Positions 53,901-62,944 of a DNA stretch of 64,000 nt are shown one piece after another. The notes under the pieces are model-generated. The model was not told where the DNA came from and did no database searches. It worked only from the letters and a program-made list of their open reading frames with translations. The stretch is taken from positions 1 through 64,000 of the IMG/VR virus record IMGVR_UViG_3300030329_006583; one strand, 5' to 3'. Source of the stretch: a virus. Made by a program: the position numbers and the translations under genes. How positions within the stretch are numbered: the stretch's first letter is position 1; the number at the start of each line of letters is the position of its first letter.

Positions 53901-54059
53901 CTGGGTTTTTGAATGTACAATGTCACCACCCACATAAATGACATCAGGTTTCAATTCTGCAACTTGACGAAACATATCCTCAAAAGATTCCCGGTATTCC
54001 TTATGCCGAGTTAATCCTCTAAAATGTACGTCTGCTATGTGTACACAACTAAATTTCAT
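50913..54059 (-). CDS. 46/47: Fused gp47-gp46 (SbcD-SbcC / Mre11-Rad50) recombination nuclease
   Basis: This 1048-residue protein joins two subunits that T4 and bacteria make separately. Residues 1-340 are the Mre11/SbcD phosphodiesterase: CVHIADVH (5-12), VGGDIVHS (43-50), ILGNHDG (79-85), YHGG and GDIHK (185-189). The rest is the Rad50/SbcC ATPase: Walker A FGKNRSGKSS (403-412), a long coiled coil with a hook-like CGDKYPTC at 722-729 (C-x6-C rather than CxxC), signature ASGMEK (957-962) and Walker B MLIIDEGF (985-992). It resects DNA ends for recombination-dependent replication. The ATG at 54059 has AGGA five bases before it; an earlier GTG does not. Confidence 0.92.
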   Translation of the reverse strand: MKFSCVHIADVHFRGLTRHKEYRESFEDMFRQVAELKPDVIYVGGDIVHSKTQGISPELIDILNWWFTGLAELAPTHVILGNHDGLVLNKHRQDAITPIIKALDNPRIHLYKKSGIYPTGIAGINWGVFSCFDEEGWEDVKPVKGEINIALYHGGVQGSATDIDWQIDGEVDAAFFDGFDFAFLGDIHKVQYLDDEKRIAYCGSTIQQNYGEDPGKGFLYWEIDDRDNFKSTFYPVIHKHPFVTLDWDGDAETILDAARQHPNESRYRIRANDLISQAEIKQLYAALKKEKKPYEIVFKYEQHDEFRSAIQTADGEIFHEDLRDPKTHVKLLKNYYSESDISLDTWERIEKLVTKYVNQLATQESTVRNTRFSIKRLQFDNLFLYGKENVVNFDNLNGITGIFGKNRSGKSSIAGALMYTLFNTTDRGPIKNLHVINSRKGHCLGEVDFVVNGNLYRAERQSVKHQTRAGKVHAVTHLNLSRLNSAGEVIQDLNGEQRRETEKTMRTLVGTADDFLLTSLASQGEMNTFIKNRATQRKAILNKFLDLDVFEKMAYLAKEDSADIKGMLKNVPDKDWDTLIAEKEDRVINKQLRKEELDSQYADARANLEELNITLATHKDKDAVTQRDVDDQVKKIEKINSTLAISNEKIQAMEKRREENLLKIERISTLKEQFPINELKEQLEIQRDLEKSLLELEHVHEKEKTILKEQKKSVKRLGEVPCGDKYPTCKFIKDSHSNKSLMESQQKAVNELISNVRASRRALKKIEDQQLQVKIDKYDDVLKQEAELLLEDSRDEMLFNQLLTQKSKAGKLLSESENNLSSMKLRVSSDSNAKAVSSLRRKIQALRDKIAKLDAKRISASESIALLQKEIKTSQSEKIKYGKLYEEWRCYDIMMGAFSKKGIPLQIITSQLPIINAEISKILQGVVGFTVELSSESGSNDMDIVINYGDSQRIIECASGMEKMMASLAIRVALINISCLPKTNMLIIDEGFGALDEMNVEACNRLLNSLKKWFKNIMVISHVDAVKDAVDNVLDITSVGKDAKIVYE

Positions 54060-54066
54060 ATTAATC

Positions 54067-55038
54067 CTAAAATATTGTACCACTCTTGATTTTGCTGATC
54101 ATGTGATAAAGCCGATCGGCGCGCTTCCAGGCAGGAGCGATTTTTCTTCTTTCTTCAAATATTTTCTTTGTCATGGAGCCTACATCATCATATCCTGTCA
54201 CATCCATCATTCTAACTGTTACACCAAATTCACTTAACAATTTCGCAAATTGATGTGATTTTTTTGCAGCATCCGGATCCAATGCCAATAAAACCGGTGT
54301 TTGGTTTTTAACAATTTTCTGAAATATTGCGTGATCCTGTTGAAAACTAGATCCTAGGATGCATGTGGCATTTTTATTACATTTCATTAAATCAAATGGA
54401 CCTTCAACTAAAGTTAATTCATTATCCCAGTCTATATTAAGATCATTAAAGATAACCTTTTTTTTAGGAATTTTAGAATTAAGATATTTCATAGCCGAAG
54501 TGACGTCAATTGTCCTTGCCACCGTGTAATTAAGTTCGCCTTCACTATCAAAAGAAGGCATAATCAAACGCCGACGATAGCGGCCACGCAAGCATGTACC
54601 TAATTTATAATACCACAGGTCTCTCTCTTCCAGATCACGAGAAACAGCGTATTTCAAAACAGCCAATGCATCAGGATCAATGCACCGATGGGAAACCACA
54701 TCCGTCAAAGGAACAAACCCGTTAGGTAATTCAACACTGAATTCAGGATCAATGTCATCATTCTTTGATAACCTTAGTTTTCCCCCAAAAACACTTAAAC
54801 ATTCATTAACCAAAGCCGGTTTGTATTTGCGGATTAAATTGACAGGTGCACGCCCCTTAACGTCACATACCCAACAATGATAATCACCTGTATCCAATTT
54901 AAAAACAAGCTTTTTTTTATTACTACCTTGCTTACAACAATTTGGGCATTTGAAGGCATAATTAATACCATCATAGCTTCGATCATTTTGCCCAAATGCC
55001 TTACGTAAAAAAGAAAGCCTGGAATTTACATCTGTCAT
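54067..55038 (-). CDS. 61: DNA primase, DnaG/gp61 type
   Basis: This 323-residue protein makes RNA primers for the lagging strand. The N-terminal zinc-binding part has CPNC (31-34) and CWVC (55-58); the Toprim core has LVEGPFDLMK (210-219) with Glu212 and Asp216, then LALDPDA (251-257) with Asp254 and Asp256. Length matches T4 gp61 (342). It should act with the gp41-type helicase at 4097-5515. A weak ribosome-binding site and an AT-rich gap precede ATG 55038. It is followed directly by the gp47-gp46 gene. Confidence 0.92.
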   Translation of the reverse strand: MTDVNSRLSFLRKAFGQNDRSYDGINYAFKCPNCCKQGSNKKKLVFKLDTGDYHCWVCDVKGRAPVNLIRKYKPALVNECLSVFGGKLRLSKNDDIDPEFSVELPNGFVPLTDVVSHRCIDPDALAVLKYAVSRDLEERDLWYYKLGTCLRGRYRRRLIMPSFDSEGELNYTVARTIDVTSAMKYLNSKIPKKKVIFNDLNIDWDNELTLVEGPFDLMKCNKNATCILGSSFQQDHAIFQKIVKNQTPVLLALDPDAAKKSHQFAKLLSEFGVTVRMMDVTGYDDVGSMTKKIFEERRKIAPAWKRADRLYHMISKIKSGTIF

Positions 55039-55061
55039 CTTATAAAGATAAACTATTTTTT

Positions 55062-55631
55062 TTATATGTTCAAATCATAAGTGGTGGCAACTGCTATCAC
55101 ATATGCATCTGCCATGTCAAAAACGGAATTATCAAAAACAACCTCACCTTTTCTCGGGCCATTCTTTAACGTTTTCATCGGCCATTGGTAACCCGGCTGT
55201 TCTCTCTCAATTCGATCTGAAACCCAGTCATGAATTTGGTTTTTGGTTGGTTTTCCACCGTGATTTTTTCTAATAATACGGATTCCCAATGTTTTTCTAG
55301 CTGCATTAACATTAAGGTGACGCGGCTTTAAACCGAAAACCTGGTAGCTCAACAAAGAAACTATCCCATTAAACCGCGCTAACACCGAAAGTGTTTTGGC
55401 TGATGATAAACCCGGCCTAAATGCCTGTAAGTTTTCCTCAATCGATACCCATTTAATCTTGTATTTTTTTACCAACCCACGAAGACATTTTTCCACCGCG
55501 TCGGCCTTTTGATACGTATCCTTGATTTTATGAAGTGGTATACTACCAATGTCGACCATCTTTCCGGAGGGTTCCACAATGCACCAACCCGTACAAGAGG
55601 TGCTTACATCTAATCCTAATATTAAATCCAT
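55062..55631 (-). CDS. RuvC-like Holliday junction resolvase
   Basis: This 189-residue protein has the RNase H-like layout of RuvC: Asp8 in LGLDVSTSCTG, Glu65/66 in VSIEEN, and Asp172/Asp175 in FDMADAYVIA. It should cut branched DNA before packaging, the task of endonuclease VII in T4. The start overlaps the LamG-protein stop by one base (TGATG), so it is translated by coupling. It begins the replication/recombination gene group. Confidence 0.85.
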   Translation of the reverse strand: MDLILGLDVSTSCTGWCIVEPSGKMVDIGSIPLHKIKDTYQKADAVEKCLRGLVKKYKIKWVSIEENLQAFRPGLSSAKTLSVLARFNGIVSLLSYQVFGLKPRHLNVNAARKTLGIRIIRKNHGGKPTKNQIHDWVSDRIEREQPGYQWPMKTLKNGPRKGEVVFDNSVFDMADAYVIAVATTYDLNI

Positions 55632-58600
55632 CAGAAATCTATTTTGACCCTAAAAAATAATTTATCATTATCTCTCTTGATCACCGGCTGAGCAAGATTT
55701 GTTCTTGCTATAATATTAAAGTTATCATCATGAAAGTTTAAACTGGTGATGTAGGTGAAATTTAAATTTTCATCACTTACATGATCCGAAGGTAATAATG
55801 ATTCATAGGTTGGGTTGGAAGATGAGGCAAACATATGTGCCGGCGCAGGGATCATTACCTCCAAAACGTGCACATTTCTTTCACCTTCAAATTCCAAACG
55901 AAATTGTTCTCCAGGCGCAATTTGTGTACCCCCGCCACCTTCTCCAGGGGTCTCATCACCCGGTAAAAACCCAATTATTTCACTAAATTGAGCACCATTT
56001 CTTCCCAATGTATATAAGTGAGGTGATTTTATTACCGCGAGGCCTTCTTCATATATAATGTCCCCAACATTATTCCATGTAGCATGAGGAGTCTTGCAAT
56101 CAGCCCTGTAAATGTTTCCATGACCATCATCCTTGAGGGTAACCGATAAGGTGTTTTTAAAATCTGCATTCACCGTAGACTTCACTAATCCCACCCTACC
56201 GGTGATTGTCATTGATTTTTTCCTTACCCTGTCACCATAATACAATTGTGGTATTATGAAAAATGTAACCATATTACTACTGGTGTCAAGTAATTCATAA
56301 CCAACAGATGTTATAATACCACCCTTTTTTTCAAATCCTATCAATGCATCATCTGGGTTTGGACCATAGCCTAATCCGCTAATAAAACCAACTGGAAATA
56401 GATTTGTTAAAAAAGGTGTTGGACCTGCTAACGAAGATAAATTTGCCCATTTTTCTGCATCTGATAATTCAGGTAAGCCACTTTGTTTTAACAGCATATT
56501 ATAACGTTGCAACATTTTATTACCCGGGGGTTGCCACATTAATTCACCTAGATTAATCAAACTTAAATCTAGATATCCGGCATCAGTGGTGTATTTATCA
56601 AGCATGCTTCCTGAAAGTGGCTTGAGGTATTGGGTTGTGTAATCCAAAAAGTGTTGTTGCTCATTTGTTAACCCAAGTTGCCTAGTTATAGAACCGGTCA
56701 ACAATAAGTTAAAATCGGGCCTAAAATAACCATTGTCATTTGGCATAAGCAACCCATTGGCTTTTGCAACGCGTTCCACCGTTGCCGGTAGATTAGAACT
56801 GTCTCCCATACCTAATAATGTGTGATATGGAAGCGCATAAGGGCCCGCCAGGCCGGCAGGCCTGGATATCCAGGTGCCAAACCCATCTGAATAATATGTA
56901 CCGCCTGATGGGCTAGCCTCTGTGGTAGGCCAGTTTCCTTCCTGATTAATTGATGCAGTAAGATTATAAAGGCGTGGATATATCCCTTTACGTAAATTTG
57001 GTAAACCTTCACATGCAAAATTTCTCACAAAATTCTGTAAATTGATTTGCAGGATATTGTTCGTTAATGACAAAGGTGCATTAAATGGATCAATTGTAGT
57101 TTGAATCGGCATACCTGTTTTCATTTTAAGGGGTACAGTACCTGCATTATAAAACGGGGTAATTGGTATGTAACGATATGGTGATTCCTTTACAAAAAGA
57201 ACGGGTAAATAAAACAAAAGTGTAGCCCATGTACTAAAATCATTTTCATCGAAACCCCTAGGACGCGTGCTCACATTTGTTTTACCCTTCACAATGTATG
57301 CAGAAACCTGTGATAAAGATTGACGATTAAGCGTAGAATGACTGGGCCCGAATTGGCTCCTAAAGCCCCTATTCCAAATTCTTATTTCGTGAACTTCAGC
57401 ACGAAGATCGTGGCGGAAACCAAAATTAGAAGGATCTGCAGTTGCCGGGGTGGCCTGTATAATCCCTTCGCCTCGGGCTACGCGACTATTGAAAAAATCT
57501 GCAATTTGATTCCCTTCTACCGAATTATTAGGCCCTTCATAAAAATTGCCCAAAAATAGTGCATCAGGATCAGAACGATAATTATTGCTGGGTCTTTTTA
57601 CTGCAAATGTTGTTGTGACATTTAAACTCTTTGAAGGAATAAAAAATTTAGAATCTACATTTCCATCAATAACAAAAGAACCCATCCTTCTATTGGTTTG
57701 GGTATCCCAATTAATGGAAATGTGATGCCAGTGATTGTGTTTAAGTGAAGCACTAGACTCAAATATAAGATCATTCGGAAAAGAGCGTGTTGTTCCCCCG
57801 CTGTTGTTAGCAGCGCCCAACGTAACGGATGATGGTGCAATTTCAGCACTGTGACTTAATTGTAAGAGCAATTTAAAACGTGATGGTTTATTTTCTAAAT
57901 CCCTCTCACTTCCTGTTACCAAGGATACCGCATAACACGAAGACATATGTAATATGGTTCCAGCCTTGAAATGACCCGTATGATCTAAATCATTATAACG
58001 AGGATTAATCCAGAATTCAAAATTAAAACCACTCGATATAGTCCTGTAAGGTGCTGCAAAAACACCACCTGTAGCTACTGATGATGTAAAAGCAGGATAA
58101 ATTAAGGCTGTTCCATTAGTGGGATCTGAGAGACTTTCATGAAGACCATGGGCAGCATTTAATGAACTAGTGAAAAAATTCAAAGAATTGTAGTTTGTAT
58201 AAGCCCAGTTTAAATTATGATACTGGTGCTTATAATCCTCATATAATATCTTCCTAATGTTATTTTTGGCCAAACTAGCAGACGAAAAATTAGGGGTAGG
58301 CCTAGATAGTGCTATTTCTACCTGTTGTTGTTTTCTAGAAGCTGGGCCTTGAATTTTCACCAATTCCAGGTAATTTTCCAACAACGTTGATATATCTGTA
58401 CCATCCGGAATAGGATCTGGTAATAAACCCATAGCCTTCAATGTTTCCAAAATGGTGGTTAAATTATCTGCCCCAAAATACACATTATCGGCGTCCTCCA
58501 CCGTATAATCGGCATCCTTTTCAATATCAGAACGCTGAGCATACACATAAATCGAACCGGTTACCCCAACGGAACTGGAGGCAAACATTCTTTTTGGATT

Positions 58601-58654
58601 CACCTGTAATGTTACAGTATCAAAATTTTTAGGGGCTAACCCAATAACTGACAT
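55631..58654 (-). CDS. Large virion protein with LamG/concanavalin-like domain
   Basis: This 1007-residue structural protein includes a jelly-roll region at about 200-370, with FNFEFWINPRY opening it and HWHHISINWDTQTNRRMGSF later, which is a LamG/concanavalin-A-like signature that often binds sugars. A second part (about 480-800) has no recognised fold. The last 34 residues (ending FFRVKIDF) match the end of the neighbouring 417-residue protein. A long-tail fibre, whisker or baseplate attachment role is possible. ATG 58654 is preceded by AAGG at a longer distance than usual. Confidence 0.65.
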   Translation of the reverse strand: MSVIGLAPKNFDTVTLQVNPKRMFASSSVGVTGSIYVYAQRSDIEKDADYTVEDADNVYFGADNLTTILETLKAMGLLPDPIPDGTDISTLLENYLELVKIQGPASRKQQQVEIALSRPTPNFSSASLAKNNIRKILYEDYKHQYHNLNWAYTNYNSLNFFTSSLNAAHGLHESLSDPTNGTALIYPAFTSSVATGGVFAAPYRTISSGFNFEFWINPRYNDLDHTGHFKAGTILHMSSCYAVSLVTGSERDLENKPSRFKLLLQLSHSAEIAPSSVTLGAANNSGGTTRSFPNDLIFESSASLKHNHWHHISINWDTQTNRRMGSFVIDGNVDSKFFIPSKSLNVTTTFAVKRPSNNYRSDPDALFLGNFYEGPNNSVEGNQIADFFNSRVARGEGIIQATPATADPSNFGFRHDLRAEVHEIRIWNRGFRSQFGPSHSTLNRQSLSQVSAYIVKGKTNVSTRPRGFDENDFSTWATLLFYLPVLFVKESPYRYIPITPFYNAGTVPLKMKTGMPIQTTIDPFNAPLSLTNNILQINLQNFVRNFACEGLPNLRKGIYPRLYNLTASINQEGNWPTTEASPSGGTYYSDGFGTWISRPAGLAGPYALPYHTLLGMGDSSNLPATVERVAKANGLLMPNDNGYFRPDFNLLLTGSITRQLGLTNEQQHFLDYTTQYLKPLSGSMLDKYTTDAGYLDLSLINLGELMWQPPGNKMLQRYNMLLKQSGLPELSDAEKWANLSSLAGPTPFLTNLFPVGFISGLGYGPNPDDALIGFEKKGGIITSVGYELLDTSSNMVTFFIIPQLYYGDRVRKKSMTITGRVGLVKSTVNADFKNTLSVTLKDDGHGNIYRADCKTPHATWNNVGDIIYEEGLAVIKSPHLYTLGRNGAQFSEIIGFLPGDETPGEGGGGTQIAPGEQFRLEFEGERNVHVLEVMIPAPAHMFASSSNPTYESLLPSDHVSDENLNFTYITSLNFHDDNFNIIARTNLAQPVIKRDNDKLFFRVKIDF

Positions 58655-58678
58655 TATATCACATGCCTTGTAAATACA

Positions 58679-59932
58679 CTAGAAATCTAATCTCACCCTA
58701 AAAGTTATATCCTTTTGATCATTTTTCTCCACTGGGCGTGATAATTTTGCTACCGCCAACAATGTATCAGATGCATCATACAAACCAATTGTAGTTGGCA
58801 TTGTAAATGCACGTGTAGTTGGATCATTGGCGTCTAACACTACTATGTTATTTACACTATCCACGTATGTAGGATTGGCAGAGTAATTAAATTCATCTGC
58901 TGATGCACGGCAAAATATTAAAGTAGAGTTTATGGTAGTTTGATTTTGGAATGTCATTGCAGTTAAAGCAGAACCTGATTGAAATCTGCACCCTGCAAAA
59001 TGATCAAGTATGTTATCCATGGATGCAGATACCATGAAATCAGGAATAAATTTTGACGCAGGATTATTGGCTGTAACACCCATTACTGTTTTTCCGGCAG
59101 CAATGGAGGCACCGTCAATTGTCTGTGCGGCAGAAATTGCATCAATAGAACCACTGCAACGTTGACTACCTGAAATTACCTTTGCCATATCTAAGATGGC
59201 ACAACCTTGGTCATAATATACCAACCCAACACTGTTCGATGCATTAGATGAATCCACAAGTCGGCCGACGCGGCCACCAAACACACTTTGCTGCTTGTTT
59301 TGTGAAGAACCGACATCGGTAATTATCATGGCGCTACCGGTTGACGTACTGTCAATATTACCACCAATTGTCTCGCCTGCACCGAATGGTGCCAATCCAC
59401 CAGCAACAGATGCAGTAGAAAATAATTTCAGTGCAAACGTTTCTGGTTTAATGCTATCACGAGCAAACAATCTTTTAAAACTTAAAAATAATGCATTATC
59501 AACCCTATCGCTGGTTGTGGTTGAGTTATAAGGCGCATAAAATGCATTATTAGCGTTTCCTAAAAGGTTTTGCGCAAATTGCCTGTAAACATCAACTTTT
59601 TCACGCATCATTAATGATGTAGAAGGAAATAACAGTTTACCGTTTGCATCCTGTCCTGTCGAGGCAGTTAAAACAGTACTGCCTGAATAGTAAAGACCCA
59701 TGGTAATATCAAAAATTGCATTGGCTGTTTGCAACGTATAATTTTGATCATATATTGTTTGAAAAAGCGAAGAAGTAACACCAGGCCCCAAACCACCTGT
59801 AACAAAAACTTGTGCTTTTTTACGGGTGGTACTTCCTGATATATCAGCCTGAACTATATCAATAAGTTGGTTAAGCGTAGATCTTGAGGCTTTGATATCA
59901 CTACCAGGTTTCAACGGTTTAAAAATTGCCAT
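58679..59932 (-). CDS. Virion structural protein
   Basis: This 417-residue protein starts MAIFKPLKPGSDIKASRSTL and is Ser/Thr/Ala-rich, typical for phage structural proteins. The segment QTIYDQNYTLQTANAIFDIT (about 58-77) precedes a helical part. The C terminus, TIGLYDASDTLLAVAKLSRP to the final FRVRLDF, repeats in the next protein and probably is a common attachment or folding module. GGAA lies before ATG 59932. It lies in one transcription group with the LamG protein. Confidence 0.65.
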   Translation of the reverse strand: MAIFKPLKPGSDIKASRSTLNQLIDIVQADISGSTTRKKAQVFVTGGLGPGVTSSLFQTIYDQNYTLQTANAIFDITMGLYYSGSTVLTASTGQDANGKLLFPSTSLMMREKVDVYRQFAQNLLGNANNAFYAPYNSTTTSDRVDNALFLSFKRLFARDSIKPETFALKLFSTASVAGGLAPFGAGETIGGNIDSTSTGSAMIITDVGSSQNKQQSVFGGRVGRLVDSSNASNSVGLVYYDQGCAILDMAKVISGSQRCSGSIDAISAAQTIDGASIAAGKTVMGVTANNPASKFIPDFMVSASMDNILDHFAGCRFQSGSALTAMTFQNQTTINSTLIFCRASADEFNYSANPTYVDSVNNIVVLDANDPTTRAFTMPTTIGLYDASDTLLAVAKLSRPVEKNDQKDITFRVRLDF

Positions 59933-59952
59933 TCTATATTCCTTTCTTTATC

Positions 59953-60663
59953 TTATGCAGCTGTTGTGTTCCGGATTTGTACCTCAATGTTGGCTTGAGC
60001 ACCGGTGAAAAACCCTTTTGCATTAATGTAGGTTCTTATCATATTCGTATCGTTATATGTTGCATAAACATTAAATTGATTAATGGGACGCGTTGCCACG
60101 GAAAAAGTGACCCTGCTCCCTCTTTGACTAGTTGGTTGCCCTCCGGCATTTAATAAATATGTTGCAATATTATCAGTATCAACTACCGGTGTTTGGCCGG
60201 GAATATATAAAAATCTATTTTGCATTTTAATTTCATATAATCCATCATATAACTCCGGGCCAATTGCCGCAGATGTGGACATTGATTGTGCAATTTGGAC
60301 GGACCTTTTATTTGCTGACACATCCGAGGCAACTGTCATTGACAATAGGGAGGTATTTCCTTCCAATGTTACCTGTAATGACGGCAATCTAATCAAGGTG
60401 TTAGAACTCAGGCTTAATAATTTATGCTTTATCGCCAAATTACCATGAGTCTGTGCTTCAAATACGGGGGTATTTTTTATAATTTTCTCTTTTCCCACCG
60501 TGGTACCAAATTTTTTAATTATGGTGTAATCAACTTCATCATCGCCTAAAGCAAATTTAGTAATAGCAAACGATCCATTATTTAAAGCCATGGCTCGACG
60601 ACCTGCATCTGTTAAAACCGCGTCTATTAAAACATTATTGGTTGAATTATCTAAAAATCCCAT
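59953..60663 (-). CDS. Virion structural protein, first gene of its operon
   Basis: This 236-residue protein starts MGFLDNSTNNVLIDAVLTDA and continues with AITKFALGDDEVDYTIIKKF (33-52). This is the pattern of a structural protein family I associate with marine T4-like phages, often placed near tail-fibre genes. The rest is all-beta and Thr/Asn-rich. AGGAG precedes ATG 60663. A strong sigma70-type promoter lies 26-54 nt upstream of the start codon. Its exact place in the virion is not known. Confidence 0.65.
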   Translation of the reverse strand: MGFLDNSTNNVLIDAVLTDAGRRAMALNNGSFAITKFALGDDEVDYTIIKKFGTTVGKEKIIKNTPVFEAQTHGNLAIKHKLLSLSSNTLIRLPSLQVTLEGNTSLLSMTVASDVSANKRSVQIAQSMSTSAAIGPELYDGLYEIKMQNRFLYIPGQTPVVDTDNIATYLLNAGGQPTSQRGSRVTFSVATRPINQFNVYATYNDTNMIRTYINAKGFFTGAQANIEVQIRNTTAA

Positions 60664-60688
60664 TTAATTCTCCTACATACTGACAATA

Positions 60689-60717
60689 ATTATACACCAA
60701 ATAAATTCAAGCCTCAA
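60689..60717 (-). promoter_or_regulatory. Sigma70-type promoter for the structural/replication group
   Basis: On the minus strand TTGAGG (60712-60717), exactly 17 nt and a perfect TATAAT (60689-60694) lie in the 124-nt gap between two virion genes. This is the closest -10 match found between genes. Confidence 0.75.
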
Positions 60718-60787
60718 TTGTTAAGATAAGCTATAAAAAAACAAAAGTTAATAGACTTTAAAAACCCTTAAGGCCACATAAGCTGTT

Positions 60788-62944
60788 TTATGTGATGCTA
60801 TCAAATTTTCTGACATATAATTCCAATGCTTGTGTTTGATGCCTATCAACATTTGTGATTTGCATAATATATCTTCCAAAAGCATCGCTTTCTGTTTGTG
60901 CATCTTCCTCTATTTCTTGGTATACAACATGTTGTAAAGATTCCCCGTCAACTGTTACGTCCATACAATCCGGATCAAATCCCACAAACATTTGATCATA
61001 ATTACTCACTGATATTAAGTCTGTCGTTAAATTAGTCACCCCGGGAAGTGTGCTAACATTTTCTCTCACAAACCAATTTGGGTACGGTTCAGGGGCATCG
61101 ATTGGTGACATTAACTCCACTTTCAATTTATTTGTAAACCTGTCAAATGATACCACATATTGCGCCGAATAATTACTGAAACTCCCAAATAAATCACCTG
61201 CCACCACAGCGTATATATAGGTGCTATCCATATCAAATTCAGTATCCACATAAAAAGTTTGAGGAAATTTCATTTTTTTAATCAATGAAGGCCTAATCCA
61301 TGCCGTGACAGGTATTTTCTGTGAACCACACCAGCCCATGGGACTAAAATCATAAAACGCCAACAATTGAAATGGTTCTGCCAAGGTTTTTCTTCTATAG
61401 ACCTTAAAATATGCAACATCCCCCTGGCGTTCGGGCGGAAATCCCCAATGAAAAGTTAACTCATCACGATAATAATCCCACACAAATTTAAGATCCCTGG
61501 GTGCTTGTGGGGGAGGATCAAACTTAGAAGGTTTAGAACAATCCACAATCATTGCATAACCTGGTTTTGACATAACCAGAATGCGTTGTAAATATAAACC
61601 ACCTGACACTACATCATATATGGGCGCATCAATTAATGCCAATGTTCTAGGCCTGTATAAATAAATTGCACCCACCTTTATTTTTGCATCAATTCCCTGC
61701 AGGTGATAAGGTGAGCCAAATACGACAGTATCCCTCCTTTGCCATGCAGTACCTACCAATGCACCGTCTTGAGACAAGAGTTCCACTAGTTCAAATTTTT
61801 CTATCAAATAACCTGCAGCTTGAAATTTCCATTCCAATGGTGTGCCCGGAGGCAGTTGGCCTATAACCTGGGTTTTGTATTTATCTTCTAACAGATCCTG
61901 AATCAAGGGAATCTGTAAATCATATTCTGCTAAATTCATCTGCTCAGGATTAAAAAATGCACGAGCATTTGTTTGAAATTGAGACAAAAATTGCAAATCA
62001 TCACAGATCACATTTGAAAATGGGCCCGAAGGTTTAGATGACATACGATTGGCAATTTGGTGCGCAAATTTTCCATTAAGCTGCCCATAATGCACAACAC
62101 GAGAAAACGTTTCTTCCTCTGCCAAATAGTCGCCGTTTTCAGGATCCCAAATTTTGACATTAGGATTTGACATAGCTGCATTAGTGGCATTATCAACAAA
62201 TGCAGCAGTTGTTTCTAACTCATCGTTGGCCAAAGTATGCTCTTTATCTGACGTTTTAAGATCAGCTACTAAATCTTCCAGGCCGGTTTTGGGATCACCT
62301 GCTTCACCTAGCAAATACTTTATTTCACCACCCATAACCGCCAATTCAATCAATTCTTGTGCCGCGTTATTATCTTGCAATGCAAAAGAAGTATAAGGAA
62401 CACCGGAATAACCTAATTTTGAAAAATATGATTCATCAACCAAGGTATCAAAATTGGCACGTATAAGTGCCTCCATTGACTCAACGGTAATTTGAGCGGG
62501 TTCATTAGGCATAGGTAAAAAATCAATACTAAGATCTTGAGCCGGTGTGCCAAAATTGAATAACACAAATCTAGGAACAAATGAAAGAAAATCCACTAGA
62601 TTAATAATGGGTTCACCATTTTCCGGAATAAGGTAACCGGAGAAATCAAGCACCGTATCACCACCGGATAAACCCAGTGCTTCCTGTAACGCCAGTGATT
62701 TTGGTGTTCCATCAAATAAACCGGAATCATTTTCACATTCATCCTCTGTATGTTTATTATAAAACCACTCTGCACTAAATCCTTTTGGTTTAGGTATCTC
62801 TAGGACATTAAGAGGAATTCCGGGAAATGAAGTTGCATTTATATAATCTTCATTTACATATCCGTCAGCAACTGCATCCGGGCCTATAAAGCCTGCCTTG
62901 ATACCCGCCAATACGGCCGCTGCTACTTTTGGAGGTGTTGTCAT
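60788..62944 (-). CDS. Virion protein with FN3-like domain
   Basis: This 718-residue protein starts MTTPPKVAAAVLAGIKAGFI. A fibronectin-type-III-like unit is visible at about 470-600: APRDLKFVWDYYRDELTFHW, VAYFKVYRRKTLAEPFQLLA, then YVDTEFDMDSTYIYAVVAGD. FN3 units in tails usually mediate weak surface binding. The N-terminal 450 residues show no recognised fold. GGGG precedes ATG 62944, and the gene abuts its upstream neighbour. After its stop there is only a weak AT-rich hairpin. Confidence 0.7.
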   Translation of the reverse strand: MTTPPKVAAAVLAGIKAGFIGPDAVADGYVNEDYINATSFPGIPLNVLEIPKPKGFSAEWFYNKHTEDECENDSGLFDGTPKSLALQEALGLSGGDTVLDFSGYLIPENGEPIINLVDFLSFVPRFVLFNFGTPAQDLSIDFLPMPNEPAQITVESMEALIRANFDTLVDESYFSKLGYSGVPYTSFALQDNNAAQELIELAVMGGEIKYLLGEAGDPKTGLEDLVADLKTSDKEHTLANDELETTAAFVDNATNAAMSNPNVKIWDPENGDYLAEEETFSRVVHYGQLNGKFAHQIANRMSSKPSGPFSNVICDDLQFLSQFQTNARAFFNPEQMNLAEYDLQIPLIQDLLEDKYKTQVIGQLPPGTPLEWKFQAAGYLIEKFELVELLSQDGALVGTAWQRRDTVVFGSPYHLQGIDAKIKVGAIYLYRPRTLALIDAPIYDVVSGGLYLQRILVMSKPGYAMIVDCSKPSKFDPPPQAPRDLKFVWDYYRDELTFHWGFPPERQGDVAYFKVYRRKTLAEPFQLLAFYDFSPMGWCGSQKIPVTAWIRPSLIKKMKFPQTFYVDTEFDMDSTYIYAVVAGDLFGSFSNYSAQYVVSFDRFTNKLKVELMSPIDAPEPYPNWFVRENVSTLPGVTNLTTDLISVSNYDQMFVGFDPDCMDVTVDGESLQHVVYQEIEEDAQTESDAFGRYIMQITNVDRHQTQALELYVRKFDSIT

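Noticed and set aside
60733-60760. AT-rich hairpin with U-tract after the FN3-like protein gene
   Set aside because: Only five A/U-rich pairs (AAAGT with ACTTT); too weak to call a terminator.
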